From positions 1 through 36,831 of the forward strand of contig JAFDWP010000196.1 of the NCBI GenBank assembly GCA_018268435.1: a DNA stretch of 36,831 nucleotides, written 5' to 3'. Position numbers and translations under genes: made by a program. Source of the stretch: Actinomycetota bacterium (GTDB lineage Bacteria > Actinomycetota > Actinomycetes > Actinomycetales > Microbacteriaceae). The notes under the pieces were generated by a model. That model saw only the letters and a list, made by a program, of their open reading frames with translations. It ran no database searches and was not told the DNA's origin. Below are positions 1-7,586 of the stretch, in pieces; positions within the stretch are counted from its first letter, which is position 1, and each line of letters opens with the position of its first letter.

Positions 1-344
1 AGGTCGCCGTTCTGGGCGACCTGGAACGCGCCGAGCACGCACACGTCGAGGTGCCCGCCGCGCATCATCGCGAAGGAGTCGGCGTGGTGGAAGTACGCCG
101 CTCCGGCCACGGCGGTGACCGCCTGCTTGCCGGCGTTGATGAGATCGGGGTCGACCTCGCCGGACGCCGGTGCGGATCCCATCCCGAGCAGGCCGTTCTC
201 GGTGTGCAGGATGATCTCGAGGTCGGCGGGGAGGTGGTTGGCGACCAGCGTCGGGGCGCCGATGCCCAGGTTCACGAAGGCCCCCTCCGGGATGTCCTCG
301 GCGATCCGGGCCGCGAGCTCGTCGCGGGTGATGCGGGTGCTCAT
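1..344 (-). CDS. pcaJ: 3-oxoadipate CoA-transferase subunit B, 3' end cut by window
   Basis: This is the beta subunit of a class I CoA-transferase that moves CoA from succinyl-CoA to 3-oxoadipate, giving 3-oxoadipyl-CoA. Only the first 114 codons lie in the window; the frame is open at base 3. Residues visible include NLGIGAPTLVANHLP near the N-terminus, the HTENGLLGMG stretch that carries the ENG signature with the glutamate that forms the thioester intermediate in this family, and GAFQVAQNGD at the edge. The ATG at 344 overlaps the stop of pcaI as ATGA, so the two subunits are translationally coupled. The substrate assignment (3-oxoadipate rather than acetoacetate or succinate) rests on the aromatic catabolic setting and is an inference. 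Confidence 0.85.
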   Translation of the reverse strand, partial: MSTRITRDELAARIAEDIPEGAFVNLGIGAPTLVANHLPADLEIILHTENGLLGMGSAPASGEVDPDLINAGKQAVTAVAGAAYFHHADSFAMMRGGHLDVCVLGAFQVAQNGD

Positions 345-1093
345 GCGGCGCTCCCCTCGGCGGCGACGGCCAGCGGACGGCCCTCGAGGTCGACGCCGCC
401 GACGAACCCGCCGTCGCGCAGCCACCTCCGCTCGCCGACGGTGACGACGCGGTCGACGAAGATGCCCGGCGTGACCACGGCTTCGGGGTCGAGGGATCCG
501 AGCGGGACGATCTCGTCGACCTGCGCGATGGTCGTGGTCGCCGCGGTCGCCATGACCGGGCCGAAGTTGCGCGCGGTCTCGCGGAAGACGAGGTTGCCCC
601 AGCGATCGGCGCGCAGCGCGCTGATCAGTGCGAAGTCGGCCCTGATCGGGTACTCCAGCACGTAGCGCCGCCCGTCGATGACGCGCTCCTCCTTGCCCTC
701 GGCGAGCTCGGTGCCCACGCCGGTCGGCGAGAAGAAGGCCCCGATCCCGGCGCCGGCGGCGCGGATGCGCTCGGCGAGGTTGCCCTGCGGGACGAGCTCG
801 AGCTCGATCCGGCCGGACCGGTAGAGGTCGTCGAAGACCCAGGAGTCGCTCTGCCGCGGGAAGGAGCACACGATCCTGCGCACCCGCCCCTCGGCCAGGA
901 GCGCCGCGAGGCCGGTGTCGCCGTTGCCCGCGTTGTTGTTCACGATCGTGAGGTCCGAGGCGCCGTGGGCGATGAGCGCGTCGATGAGCTCGACCGGCTG
1001 GCCGGCGCGACCGAACCCGCCGATCATCACGGTCGCGCCGTCGGGGATGTCGGCGACGGCGGATGCCGCGTCCGGAACGGTCTTGTCGATCAC
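341..1093 (-). CDS. pcaI: 3-oxoadipate CoA-transferase subunit A
   Basis: The alpha subunit (250 aa) partners with pcaJ in the beta-ketoadipate pathway. It has the CoA-transferase signature GGFGRAGQP at about residues 25-33, followed by the VNNNAGNGD and PQGNLAERIRAAGAGI segments typical of family I alpha subunits. The start is a GTG at 1093, chosen because GAGGAG lies about 5 nt upstream on the coding strand and the protein begins at the family's normal place. The gene has a 129-bp leader with two palindromes, so it probably has its own promoter rather than being read only from the lig operon upstream. Its presence is odd: the 4,5-cleavage route encoded next to it needs no CoA-transferase. 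Confidence 0.88.
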   Translation of the reverse strand: MIDKTVPDAASAVADIPDGATVMIGGFGRAGQPVELIDALIAHGASDLTIVNNNAGNGDTGLAALLAEGRVRRIVCSFPRQSDSWVFDDLYRSGRIELELVPQGNLAERIRAAGAGIGAFFSPTGVGTELAEGKEERVIDGRRYVLEYPIRADFALISALRADRWGNLVFRETARNFGPVMATAATTTIAQVDEIVPLGSLDPEAVVTPGIFVDRVVTVGERRWLRDGGFVGGVDLEGRPLAVAAEGSAA

Positions 1094-1222
1094 CGCGACT
1101 CCTCGAGAGTGTTCGCTCTGCGAACGTCTGTTCGCTGCATGAACAGGCTAGCGCAGATCCCGGGACCCGTCGAGGCCGCCGGGATCCGCTCCCCTGACTC
1201 ACGGCTCCCTCACCGCACGCCG
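1094..1222 (-). promoter_or_regulatory. pcaIJ leader with two tandem GTTC/GAAC palindromes
   Basis: The leader holds GTTCGCTCTGCGAAC (1111-1125, five-base arms) and GTTCGCTGCATGAAC (1130-1144, four-base arms), with centres 19 bp apart. They share the first seven bases and the closing GAAC. Paired 15-bp GTTCG-type sites resemble operators bound by IclR-family aromatic regulators such as PcaR, as I recall that consensus. The IclR protein at 12380-13129 is the obvious candidate binder in the window. The palindromes are seen; the regulator is inferred. GAGGAG at 1099-1104 (complement) is the ribosome binding site. Confidence 0.5.
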
Positions 1223-1930
1223 TCACCCGTGCGGGTCGGTCCCCCGCGCGCGGGCCCGGGCGACGACGATGCCGCGCTGGGACGTCGGGAAGCCCTCGAA
1301 CATGCTCCGCAGCTCGGCCGCGTCGACGTCGGCGCCGAAGGCCTCCGCTCCCGGCTCGAGCATGATGCCGGCCGCGAGGCCTCCGGCGATGACCGGATCG
1401 AAGCCGAGGTCGTCGATGAGCCGGGACACCGCGGCGAGGTCGAGGGGATCGTCCCCCGCGAGCCCGATCGCCTTGCGTCCCGGCGCACCGGCCGGCCTGG
1501 CCTCGTCCTCGAGATCCTGATAGCCCATGTGGTTGAGCGCCTTCACGACGTGCGATCCGGCCAGGAACCGCTGCACGATCTCGCTCGTCGAGGTGCGCGG
1601 GTCGCTGAGCTCGTCGCGCAGCCCGTCCGCGCCCCACCAGTAGTTCATCGCGTCGATCACCAGCCTGCCGCGCAGCCGCTCGGCGGGCAGCGCGGTGTGC
1701 CTGCTCAGCGGTAGCGCCAGGAGCACGGCGTCCGCGCGCTCGGCGAGCTCCGCCACGTCCACCGCCGTGGCGCCCAGCGCGCGCACGGTCGGCGCGATGC
1801 GGGCGGGCGTCGAGGAGCCGGCGACCAGCACCCGATACCCGGCCTGCACCGCGAGCCGGGCAAGCACGCGGCCGACGCGGCCGGCGCCGATGATGCCGAG
1901 CGTCTGGATCCGGGGAGCCGTTTCCGCCAC
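1223..1930 (-). CDS. small NAD(P)-binding protein, F420-dependent NADP reductase-like
   Basis: A 235-aa Rossmann protein of the COG2085 type. It has a [10 protein letters not shown] dinucleotide loop (residues 12-21), then a region reading LVIDAMNYW and [14 protein letters not shown] that is characteristic of the NADPH:F420 oxidoreductase-like family. The start is a GTG at 1930; an ATG at 1938 is out of frame. It follows the ModA-like gene by 44 bp and probably ends the lig operon. Members of this family are often annotated from similarity alone, and many act on other substrates. No direct link to the protocatechuate route is known to me, so its role here is open. Confidence 0.7.
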   Translation of the reverse strand: MAETAPRIQTLGIIGAGRVGRVLARLAVQAGYRVLVAGSSTPARIAPTVRALGATAVDVAELAERADAVLLALPLSRHTALPAERLRGRLVIDAMNYWWGADGLRDELSDPRTSTSEIVQRFLAGSHVVKALNHMGYQDLEDEARPAGAPGRKAIGLAGDDPLDLAAVSRLIDDLGFDPVIAGGLAAGIMLEPGAEAFGADVDAAELRSMFEGFPTSQRGIVVARARARGTDPHG

Positions 1931-1974
1931 GCCGCCATCGTAGCCAGCCCGGTGCGCGGCGGACGCCGCGGGGC

Positions 1975-2685
1975 TCAGCCCGCGGTCGGGATCGCGCCGA
2001 AGCTGTGCCGCACGATGATCGGCCGCGCCGGGGCGGAGGCGAGGAAGGCGAGCACCTCGGCCGCGGCCGAGGGATCCTCGGCGGCCGTGGCGACCGCCCC
2101 CGCGAAGACGGTGTCGATCGCGCAGTCCTCGGGCAGCACGCCGAGGATGCGGATGCCCGACTGGCCCACGAGCTCGCTGAGCTGCTGGAAGCCCAGGTCG
2201 ACCTCGCCGGCCGCGAGCGACGCCGCCACCGGGACGCCGGGGCGTGCCTGCACCAGGCGGTCGCCGAGTTCGGCGTCGAGCCCCCAGTCCGCGATCATGC
2301 GCACCAGGGCAGTGCCGCTCGGCCCGGTCGAGTACCCGATCCGCGCCGCCGCACGTAGGGCCGCCCGCAGCTCCGCCGCATCGGCGAAGGCCGCACCCTG
2401 CGGAGGCGACGCCGGCTCGGCGTCCTCCGCGGGCACCGCCACGGCGACCTGCGACCGCACGAGCGGCGTCACGGTCGCCGGATCCACCCGCCCGGATTCG
2501 GCGAGCGCGGCCAGGGCGTCCTCGGCGAGGACCACGAGGTCGAAGGGCTCGCCGGCGGCCACCCGCGCCGCCGCATCCACGCCACCGACCGACTCCAACC
2601 GCACGGCGGGGAGCCCGGCCGCGGTCGCCGCGGCGGTCAGCTCGGTCAGCACGTGCCGGGTCGCCATCGACGAGACCGCCCTCAT
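1975..2685 (-). CDS. ModA-like substrate-binding domain protein without signal peptide
   Basis: A 236-aa protein with the periplasmic-binding-protein type 2 pattern of molybdate-binding ModA proteins: an [19 protein letters not shown] stretch, a [15 protein letters not shown] segment and [15 protein letters not shown] near the end. It begins [16 protein letters not shown], with no hydrophobic signal, no lipobox and no twin-arginine motif, so it should stay in the cytoplasm. No ABC permease or ATPase gene adjoins it. Its ATG overlaps the aldo/keto reductase stop (ATGA at 2682-2685), so it is co-translated with the ring-cleavage operon. A role as a soluble metabolite-binding protein or a repurposed enzyme is possible but unproven. 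Confidence 0.7.
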   Translation of the reverse strand: MRAVSSMATRHVLTELTAAATAAGLPAVRLESVGGVDAAARVAAGEPFDLVVLAEDALAALAESGRVDPATVTPLVRSQVAVAVPAEDAEPASPPQGAAFADAAELRAALRAAARIGYSTGPSGTALVRMIADWGLDAELGDRLVQARPGVPVAASLAAGEVDLGFQQLSELVGQSGIRILGVLPEDCAIDTVFAGAVATAAEDPSAAAEVLAFLASAPARPIIVRHSFGAIPTAG

Positions 2686-3656
2686 GCTGCGTCCTCGAAG
2701 CTCTCCGCGTCGACCTCGCGGGTCGCCTGCGCCGCATAGCGCGGCCCCGACACGCTGTGCGTGCCGATGAGCGCTCCGGCGCGGGCGAGCAGGGCGGGAT
2801 CCACGCGCAGCGATGCCGCCGCGAGGTTCGCGCGCGCGTGCTCGAGCGCGGTGGTGCCGGGGATCGGCACCACGTGGTCGCCGCGCGAGAGCAGCCAGGC
2901 CAGGGCCAGCTGCGCCGGAGTGCACTCCGCCTCGGCGGCGAGGGCGCGCCAAGCCGGCAGCAGTGCGGCGTTGGCGGGCCAGTGCTCGGGCTGGAACCGC
3001 GGCATGGGCCGACGGATGTCCTTCTCGGCGAGTGCGGCGGGGTCCCCGACGCTGTCGCTGAGGAACCCGCGCGCGAGCGGCGAGAACGCGACCAGGGCGA
3101 CCCCCGCGGCCCGGGTCGCCTCGAGCATCGCGATCTCGGTGTTGCGCGTCCACAGCGAGTACTCGTTCTGCACCGCGGCGATGGGCGCCACGGCCTGCGC
3201 CTCGCGCAGCCGGTCGACCGACACCTCGGACAGGCCGATGGCGCCGATCTTGCCGGCCTGCACGGCCTCGGCGAGTGCGCCGACGCTGTCCGCGATCGGC
3301 ACGGACTTGTCCCAGCGGTGCAGGTAGTACAGGTCGATGAGCTCGACCCCGAGTCGCTCCAGCGACGCGTCGATCTGCGCGCGCAGCGTCTCGGGACGCC
3401 CGTCGATCACGCGCACGCCGTCGACGATCGCCATGCCGCCCTTACTGGCGAGCACGACCTCGTCGCGCCGCCCGGCGATCGCGCGCCCGACCAGCCGCTC
3501 GTTGCGCCCGCCGCCGTACAGCGTCGCGGTGTCGAGGTGCGTCACCCCCGCGTCGAGCGCTCCGCGCAGCATCGCGAGGCCGTCATCCTCGGACGGCGGC
3601 ACGCCATAGGCGTGGCTGAGGTTCATGCACCCGAGGCCGATGCGAGGCAGGATCAC
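2682..3656 (-). CDS. aldo/keto reductase
   Basis: A 324-aa (beta/alpha)8 NADPH-dependent oxidoreductase. The catalytic tetrad is intact: Asp42 and Tyr47 in [10 protein letters not shown], Lys72 in ASKGG, and His113 in YLHRWD. The C-terminal [16 protein letters not shown] segment is the usual coenzyme phosphate-binding part. The start is a GTG at 3656 that overlaps the ligC stop as GTGA, and the stop overlaps the next gene. It is firmly inside the lig operon, so its substrate is probably an aromatic aldehyde or a ring-cleavage semialdehyde, but no step of the standard 4,5-pathway needs it. Confidence 0.85.
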   Translation of the reverse strand: MILPRIGLGCMNLSHAYGVPPSEDDGLAMLRGALDAGVTHLDTATLYGGGRNERLVGRAIAGRRDEVVLASKGGMAIVDGVRVIDGRPETLRAQIDASLERLGVELIDLYYLHRWDKSVPIADSVGALAEAVQAGKIGAIGLSEVSVDRLREAQAVAPIAAVQNEYSLWTRNTEIAMLEATRAAGVALVAFSPLARGFLSDSVGDPAALAEKDIRRPMPRFQPEHWPANAALLPAWRALAAEAECTPAQLALAWLLSRGDHVVPIPGTTALEHARANLAAASLRVDPALLARAGALIGTHSVSGPRYAAQATREVDAESFEDAA

Positions 3657-4606
3657 GCGAGCTGCTCCTCCAGCCGGCCCAGCACGCGGTAGCAGTCGAT
3701 GACCTGACGCAGCGAGGAGTTGGGCTCGCGCCCCTCGCGGATCGCAGCGAGGAACTCGCGGTCCTGCAGCTCGATGCCGTTCATGCTGACCGCGACCTGC
3801 GAGACGTCGATCGGCTGGTCCCGGCCGTCGTACAGGTCGTCGTAGCGGGCGATGTAGGTCGCCGTGTCGCCGATGTAGCGGAAGAACGTGCCGAAGGGGC
3901 CGTCGTTGTTGAAGGACAGCGACAGCGTGCAGATCGCGCCGGTCTCGCTCTTCAGCTGGATCGACATGTCCATCGCGATGCCGAGCTCGGGGTGGATCGG
4001 CCCCTGGATGGCGTTCGCCTGCACGATCCTGCCCGCCTGGTAGGCGAACAGATCCACCGTGTGCGCGGCGTGGTGCCAGAGCAGGTGGTCGGTCCAGGAG
4101 CGCGCCTCGCCCTGGGCGTTCGTGTTGGTGCGGCGGAAGAAGTAGGTCTGCACGTCCATCTGCTGCACCGCGAACTCGCCGCGGGCGATGCGGTCGTGCA
4201 CGAGCTGGTGGGACGGGTTGAACCGGCGGGTGTGCCCGACCATCGCGACCAGCCCCGTGCCCTCGGCCACGGCGAGCGCGGCCTCGGCGTCGGCCGCCGA
4301 ATCCGCGAGCGGGATCTCGACCTGCACATGCTTGCCCGCGGCCAGCACGGCCTCGGTCTGCGCGGCGTGCAGCCCGGTCGGGGTGGCGAGGATCACGGCG
4401 TCGACGTCGTCGCGCGCGAGCACGGCGTCGAGTCCGACCACGGCCGTGGGCACCCCGTACTGCTGGGCGATCGCCTGCGCCTTCTCCGGGGTGGTGCCGC
4501 TGACGACGGTGACCTCGGCGTCCTCGATCTCGGCCAGGGCGTCGAGGTGCTTCCGGCCGAAGGCCCCGGTGGCCCCGACGACGGCGATGCGGATCCGGTC
4601 GCTCAT
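3653..4606 (-). CDS. ligC: 4-carboxy-2-hydroxymuconate-6-semialdehyde dehydrogenase
   Basis: A 317-aa Gfo/Idh/MocA-family dehydrogenase. It oxidises the hemiacetal form of 4-carboxy-2-hydroxymuconate-6-semialdehyde with NADP+ to 2-pyrone-4,6-dicarboxylate. Visible are the nucleotide loop VVGATGAFGRKH (residues 9-20), HVQVEIPLADS in place of the EKP motif common in the wider family, and the LigC-like stretch SWTDHLLWHHAAHTVDLFAY that supplies the active-site histidines. Length matches LigC (about 315 aa). The ATG at 4606 overlaps the dioxygenase stop as ATGA. The position directly after the ring-cleavage enzyme supports the assignment. Confidence 0.9.
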   Translation of the reverse strand: MSDRIRIAVVGATGAFGRKHLDALAEIEDAEVTVVSGTTPEKAQAIAQQYGVPTAVVGLDAVLARDDVDAVILATPTGLHAAQTEAVLAAGKHVQVEIPLADSAADAEAALAVAEGTGLVAMVGHTRRFNPSHQLVHDRIARGEFAVQQMDVQTYFFRRTNTNAQGEARSWTDHLLWHHAAHTVDLFAYQAGRIVQANAIQGPIHPELGIAMDMSIQLKSETGAICTLSLSFNNDGPFGTFFRYIGDTATYIARYDDLYDGRDQPIDVSQVAVSMNGIELQDREFLAAIREGREPNSSLRQVIDCYRVLGRLEEQLA

Positions 4607-5931
4607 GCGTTCTCCTTCTCGGATGCGGGTGCGGCCCCGGGGTTGCTCAGCACCAGGTGTCCGACGGCGGTGTTGGATGCCGGCACGTGGTAGAACCGGT
4701 GGTCGACGACGGGGGCGTCCCCGCCGAACTGGTCGTCCATCGCGCCGCGGGCGATCAGCCAGTCCACGAGCTCGATGCCCTCGGATCCGGCCTCGTCCAC
4801 GTACTCCATGTGCTGCCACTCCGTCAGGCCCAGCGGGTCGGCGATGAGGTGGTCGAGGAACGCGTTGTCCCACTCCTTGTTGATGAGCCCGGCGCGCGGC
4901 CCCTGCAGCTGGTGGCTCATGCCGCCGGTGCCCCAGATCTGCACGTTGAGCTCCGGGCCGTCCCACTTGTCCAGGGCGCGGCGCAGCGCGCGGCCCAGCT
5001 CGTAGCAGCGCCGACCCGACGGGACCGGGTACTGCACGACGTTCACGGCGAGCGGGATGACCCGCACCGGCCACTCCTCGACCTCGCCGTACACGAGCGA
5101 CAGCGGCACGGTCAGGCCGTGGTCGACGACCATCTCGTTGACCAGGGTGAGGTCGAAGTCGTCCTGGATGATCGACTGCGCGAGGTGCGCGGCCAGCTCG
5201 GGGTAGCCCTGCACATCCGGCACCGGGCGCGGCCCGTAGCCCTCGTCCGCCACCGGGTACTCGGCGCCCGTGCCGAGCACGAACGTCGGGATGATCGAGG
5301 CGTCGAAGGCGGTCGCGTGGTCGTTGTAGACGAGGATCACGACGTCGGGGGTGTTCTCCTTCGCCCAGCTCCGGGTCCACTGATAGCCGTCGAAGACCTT
5401 CTTCCAGTACGGCTCCTCGGTCTTGCCGAGATCCATCGCGGCCCCGATCGCGGGCACGTGCGAGGTGAACAGCGCCGAGGTGTACCGCGCCGGCGCGTTC
5501 GGCCGGAACACGTCGGCCTTCTCGCCGGCCGCCGGGGGCGTCCAGCCGTCCAGGTCCTTGAGACGATTGCCCTCGGGGCGGCGTCCGCCGCCGACCATCA
5601 TGTCGCGGTACGCGGCCTCGCTCATGCCGGTCATGGAGCCGGCCATCTGCTGGAAGCTCAGCCCGTGCGTCGCGCCGATCTTGCTGAGGAAGTAGATGTT
5701 GCCGCCCTCGGCGATCATCGTGTTGAGATCCATGTCGAGCACGGCCTGGCGCTGTACTGGGCTCAGCGGCCACTCGTCGAGGTACGCGGCCTGATCGGCG
5801 AGGAAGCGCTCACGGTTCTCCGGCTTCATCAGCGACATCGAGAACTGGTTGAGGTGGTAGCCCTTGCGGGCCTGCTCGGCATCGTAGATCGTCGTGCCGG
5901 GGATGTCCTTGTACGGCTTGTCGAGGGCCAT
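4603..5931 (-). CDS. ligAB: protocatechuate 4,5-dioxygenase, alpha and beta subunits fused
   Basis: A 442-aa non-haem Fe(II) extradiol dioxygenase that opens protocatechuate between C4 and C5. Residues about 12-118 match the small LigA subunit (GTTIYDAEQARKGYHLNQF, GGNIYFLSKIGATHG) and residues about 148-435 match LigB. Iron ligands by alignment are His158 (TSHVPA), His205 (YNDHAT) and Glu387 (GSEGIEL); the proton-transfer histidine is His340 (GGMSHQ). The linker at about 119-147 is polar. The order is alpha then beta, opposite to the single-chain gallate dioxygenases as I recall them. AAGGAG lies about 8 nt before the ATG. Gallate could be an alternative substrate, but LigC, LigI and PobA in the window favour protocatechuate. 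Confidence 0.9.
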   Translation of the reverse strand: MALDKPYKDIPGTTIYDAEQARKGYHLNQFSMSLMKPENRERFLADQAAYLDEWPLSPVQRQAVLDMDLNTMIAEGGNIYFLSKIGATHGLSFQQMAGSMTGMSEAAYRDMMVGGGRRPEGNRLKDLDGWTPPAAGEKADVFRPNAPARYTSALFTSHVPAIGAAMDLGKTEEPYWKKVFDGYQWTRSWAKENTPDVVILVYNDHATAFDASIIPTFVLGTGAEYPVADEGYGPRPVPDVQGYPELAAHLAQSIIQDDFDLTLVNEMVVDHGLTVPLSLVYGEVEEWPVRVIPLAVNVVQYPVPSGRRCYELGRALRRALDKWDGPELNVQIWGTGGMSHQLQGPRAGLINKEWDNAFLDHLIADPLGLTEWQHMEYVDEAGSEGIELVDWLIARGAMDDQFGGDAPVVDHRFYHVPASNTAVGHLVLSNPGAAPASEKENA

Positions 5932-5952
5932 GGTCGTTCTCCTTCGGTCTTC

Positions 5953-6882
5953 TCAGTCCGCCCAGTACAGGCGCCGCGGGTTGTCGACCAGCAGCTTCCG
6001 CTGCTGCTCGGCGGTGGGGGCGATCTGCGGGATGTAGTCGACCAGCAGCCCGTCGTCGGGCATGTGGTCCTTGAGGTTGGGGTGGGGCCAGTCGGTGCCC
6101 CAGAGCACGCGGTCGCCGAACTCCTCGACCACGCGGCGCGCGAACGGCACGACGTCGGTGTACGCGTGCTGCTCGCCGTCGAGCGCGCGCGGACCGGTGA
6201 CGCTCAGCCGCTCGGGGCAGGAGACCTTGGTCCACACGTGGGGATTCTCCCGCAGGAAGCGCAGGAACAGCCCGAACTCCTCCCCGTCGGGGTCCTTCGT
6301 GACGTCGGGACGACCCATGTGGTCGACGACGACGTCCGTGGGGATCCGGGAGAAGAAGTCGTACAGCTCGGGGAGGTCGGCGGCCTCGAAGTAGATGACA
6401 ACGTGCCATCCGAGCGGCGCGATCCTGGCGACGATCTCGTCCAGGGCGTCGGTGGGCACGCGGTCGACCAGCCGCTTGACGAAGTTGAACCGCACCCCGC
6501 GCACACCGGCGGCGTGCAGCTCGGCGAGCTGCTCGTCGGTCACGTCGCGGCGCACCGTGGCCACGCCGCGGGCGCGGCCCTCGCTGCGCCGCAGGGCGTC
6601 GACGAGGGCGCGGTTGTCGGCGCCGTGACAGGTCGCCTGCACGATCACGTTGCCGGCGAAGCCGAGGTGGTCGCGCAGCGCGAACAGCTGCTCGGCGGAC
6701 GCGTCGCACGGGGTGTACTTGCGCTCGGGCGCGTACGGGAACTCGGCGCCGGGGCCGAAGACGTGGCAGTGCGCGTCGATCGCGCCCTCGGGCAGTCGGA
6801 ACGCGGGCGCCGACGGGCCGTCATACCAGTCCAGCCAGCCCGGGGTCTTCTCGAACGCGCCGGTGGTCTCGCCGTGCGTCAT
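5953..6882 (-). CDS. ligI: 2-pyrone-4,6-dicarboxylate hydrolase
   Basis: A 309-aa amidohydrolase-superfamily lactonase that opens 2-pyrone-4,6-dicarboxylate to 4-oxalomesaconate. It carries DAHCHVFGP (His38 and His40), a VVDHMGRPDV segment with a further histidine, and VLWGTDWPHPNLKDHMPDDG with Asp264, all typical of LigI. LigI works without a bound metal, unlike most of the superfamily. The ATG at 6882 follows the ligK stop by one base, so the genes are coupled. A 21-bp gap with a strong ribosome binding site separates it from the dioxygenase gene. Confidence 0.92.
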   Translation of the reverse strand: MTHGETTGAFEKTPGWLDWYDGPSAPAFRLPEGAIDAHCHVFGPGAEFPYAPERKYTPCDASAEQLFALRDHLGFAGNVIVQATCHGADNRALVDALRRSEGRARGVATVRRDVTDEQLAELHAAGVRGVRFNFVKRLVDRVPTDALDEIVARIAPLGWHVVIYFEAADLPELYDFFSRIPTDVVVDHMGRPDVTKDPDGEEFGLFLRFLRENPHVWTKVSCPERLSVTGPRALDGEQHAYTDVVPFARRVVEEFGDRVLWGTDWPHPNLKDHMPDDGLLVDYIPQIAPTAEQQRKLLVDNPRRLYWAD

Positions 6883-6883
6883 G

Positions 6884-7576
6884 TCAGTCCTCCACGTATT
6901 CCAGGCCGGCCGCCGCCAGGGGCGCGCGCATGCCGTACAGGTCGAGGCCCAGCACGCCCTCGCGGAACTGCGCGCGCTTGGACTCCTCGTTGTCCTCGCG
7001 CTTCCGGCTCGCCTCGGCGACGGCCCGCACGAGCTCGCGCGGCACGACCACGACGCCGTCCACGTCGGCGACCACGACGTCGCCCGGGTTCACCAGGGCG
7101 TTCGCGACCACGACCGGGACGTTCACGGAGCCGAGCGTGGCCTTGACCGTCCCCTTGGCGTTGATCGCGCGGGAGAAGACGGGGAAGTCCATCCGCTCCA
7201 GGTCCGCCACGTCGCGCACGCCGCCGTCGATCACCAGCCCCGTGCAGCCGCGGGCCGTGAGGGAGGTCGCCAGCAGCTCGCCGAAGAAGCCGTCCTCGCT
7301 CTCGGTCGTGCAGCCGGCGACGAGCACGTCGCCCGCCTGCACCTGCTCTGCGGCGACGTGCAGCATCCAGTTGTCTCCCGGCTGCAGCAGCACCGTGACG
7401 GCGGGCCCGCACATCTTCGCGCCGGGATAGGCGGGGCGGATGTAGGGGCGCATGAGCCCGACCCGGCCCATCGCCTCGTGGATGGTCGCGACGCCGAACT
7501 GCGACAGCAGCGCCACATCGTCGGGGTCGGGGCGTGCGATGTCGGTGCGCACGATGCCGAGGTTGTTCAGTCTCAT
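6884..7576 (-). CDS. ligK: 4-carboxy-4-hydroxy-2-oxoadipate aldolase
   Basis: A 230-aa class II aldolase of the RraA-like fold. It splits 4-carboxy-4-hydroxy-2-oxoadipate into pyruvate and oxaloacetate, the last step of the 4,5-route, and also decarboxylates oxaloacetate in studied relatives. The VIDGGVRDVADL motif holds Arg121 and Asp122, equivalent to the catalytic Arg123/Asp124 of the Pseudomonas enzyme, and GFFGELLATSL supplies the second conserved part. The ATG at 7576 (MRLNNLG) was chosen over more distal in-frame starts because GAGGGGAG lies just upstream and overlaps the ligJ stop; the length then matches the family. Confidence 0.92.
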   Translation of the reverse strand: MRLNNLGIVRTDIARPDPDDVALLSQFGVATIHEAMGRVGLMRPYIRPAYPGAKMCGPAVTVLLQPGDNWMLHVAAEQVQAGDVLVAGCTTESEDGFFGELLATSLTARGCTGLVIDGGVRDVADLERMDFPVFSRAINAKGTVKATLGSVNVPVVVANALVNPGDVVVADVDGVVVVPRELVRAVAEASRKREDNEESKRAQFREGVLGLDLYGMRAPLAAAGLEYVED

Positions 7577-7586
7577 GATGCTCCCC

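Noticed and set aside
1111-1144. Terminator for the NAD(P)-binding protein gene
   Set aside because: The arms are only 4-5 bp and lie close to the next gene's ribosome binding site; two same-spaced copies fit an operator better.
1975-2685. True molybdate transport protein
   Set aside because: No signal peptide, no modB or modC nearby, and translational coupling to catabolic genes.
2682-4606. Frameshift joining the aldo/keto reductase, ligC and the dioxygenase
   Set aside because: The 4-base ATGA/GTGA overlaps are normal coupled starts; each product is full length for its family.
4657-7146. Very long open frame on the plus strand opposite ligI and ligAB
   Set aside because: It mirrors the codons of well-recognised minus-strand genes, has His/Arg/Val-rich low-complexity translation and no domain. 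At about 70% G+C, antisense frames stay open by chance.
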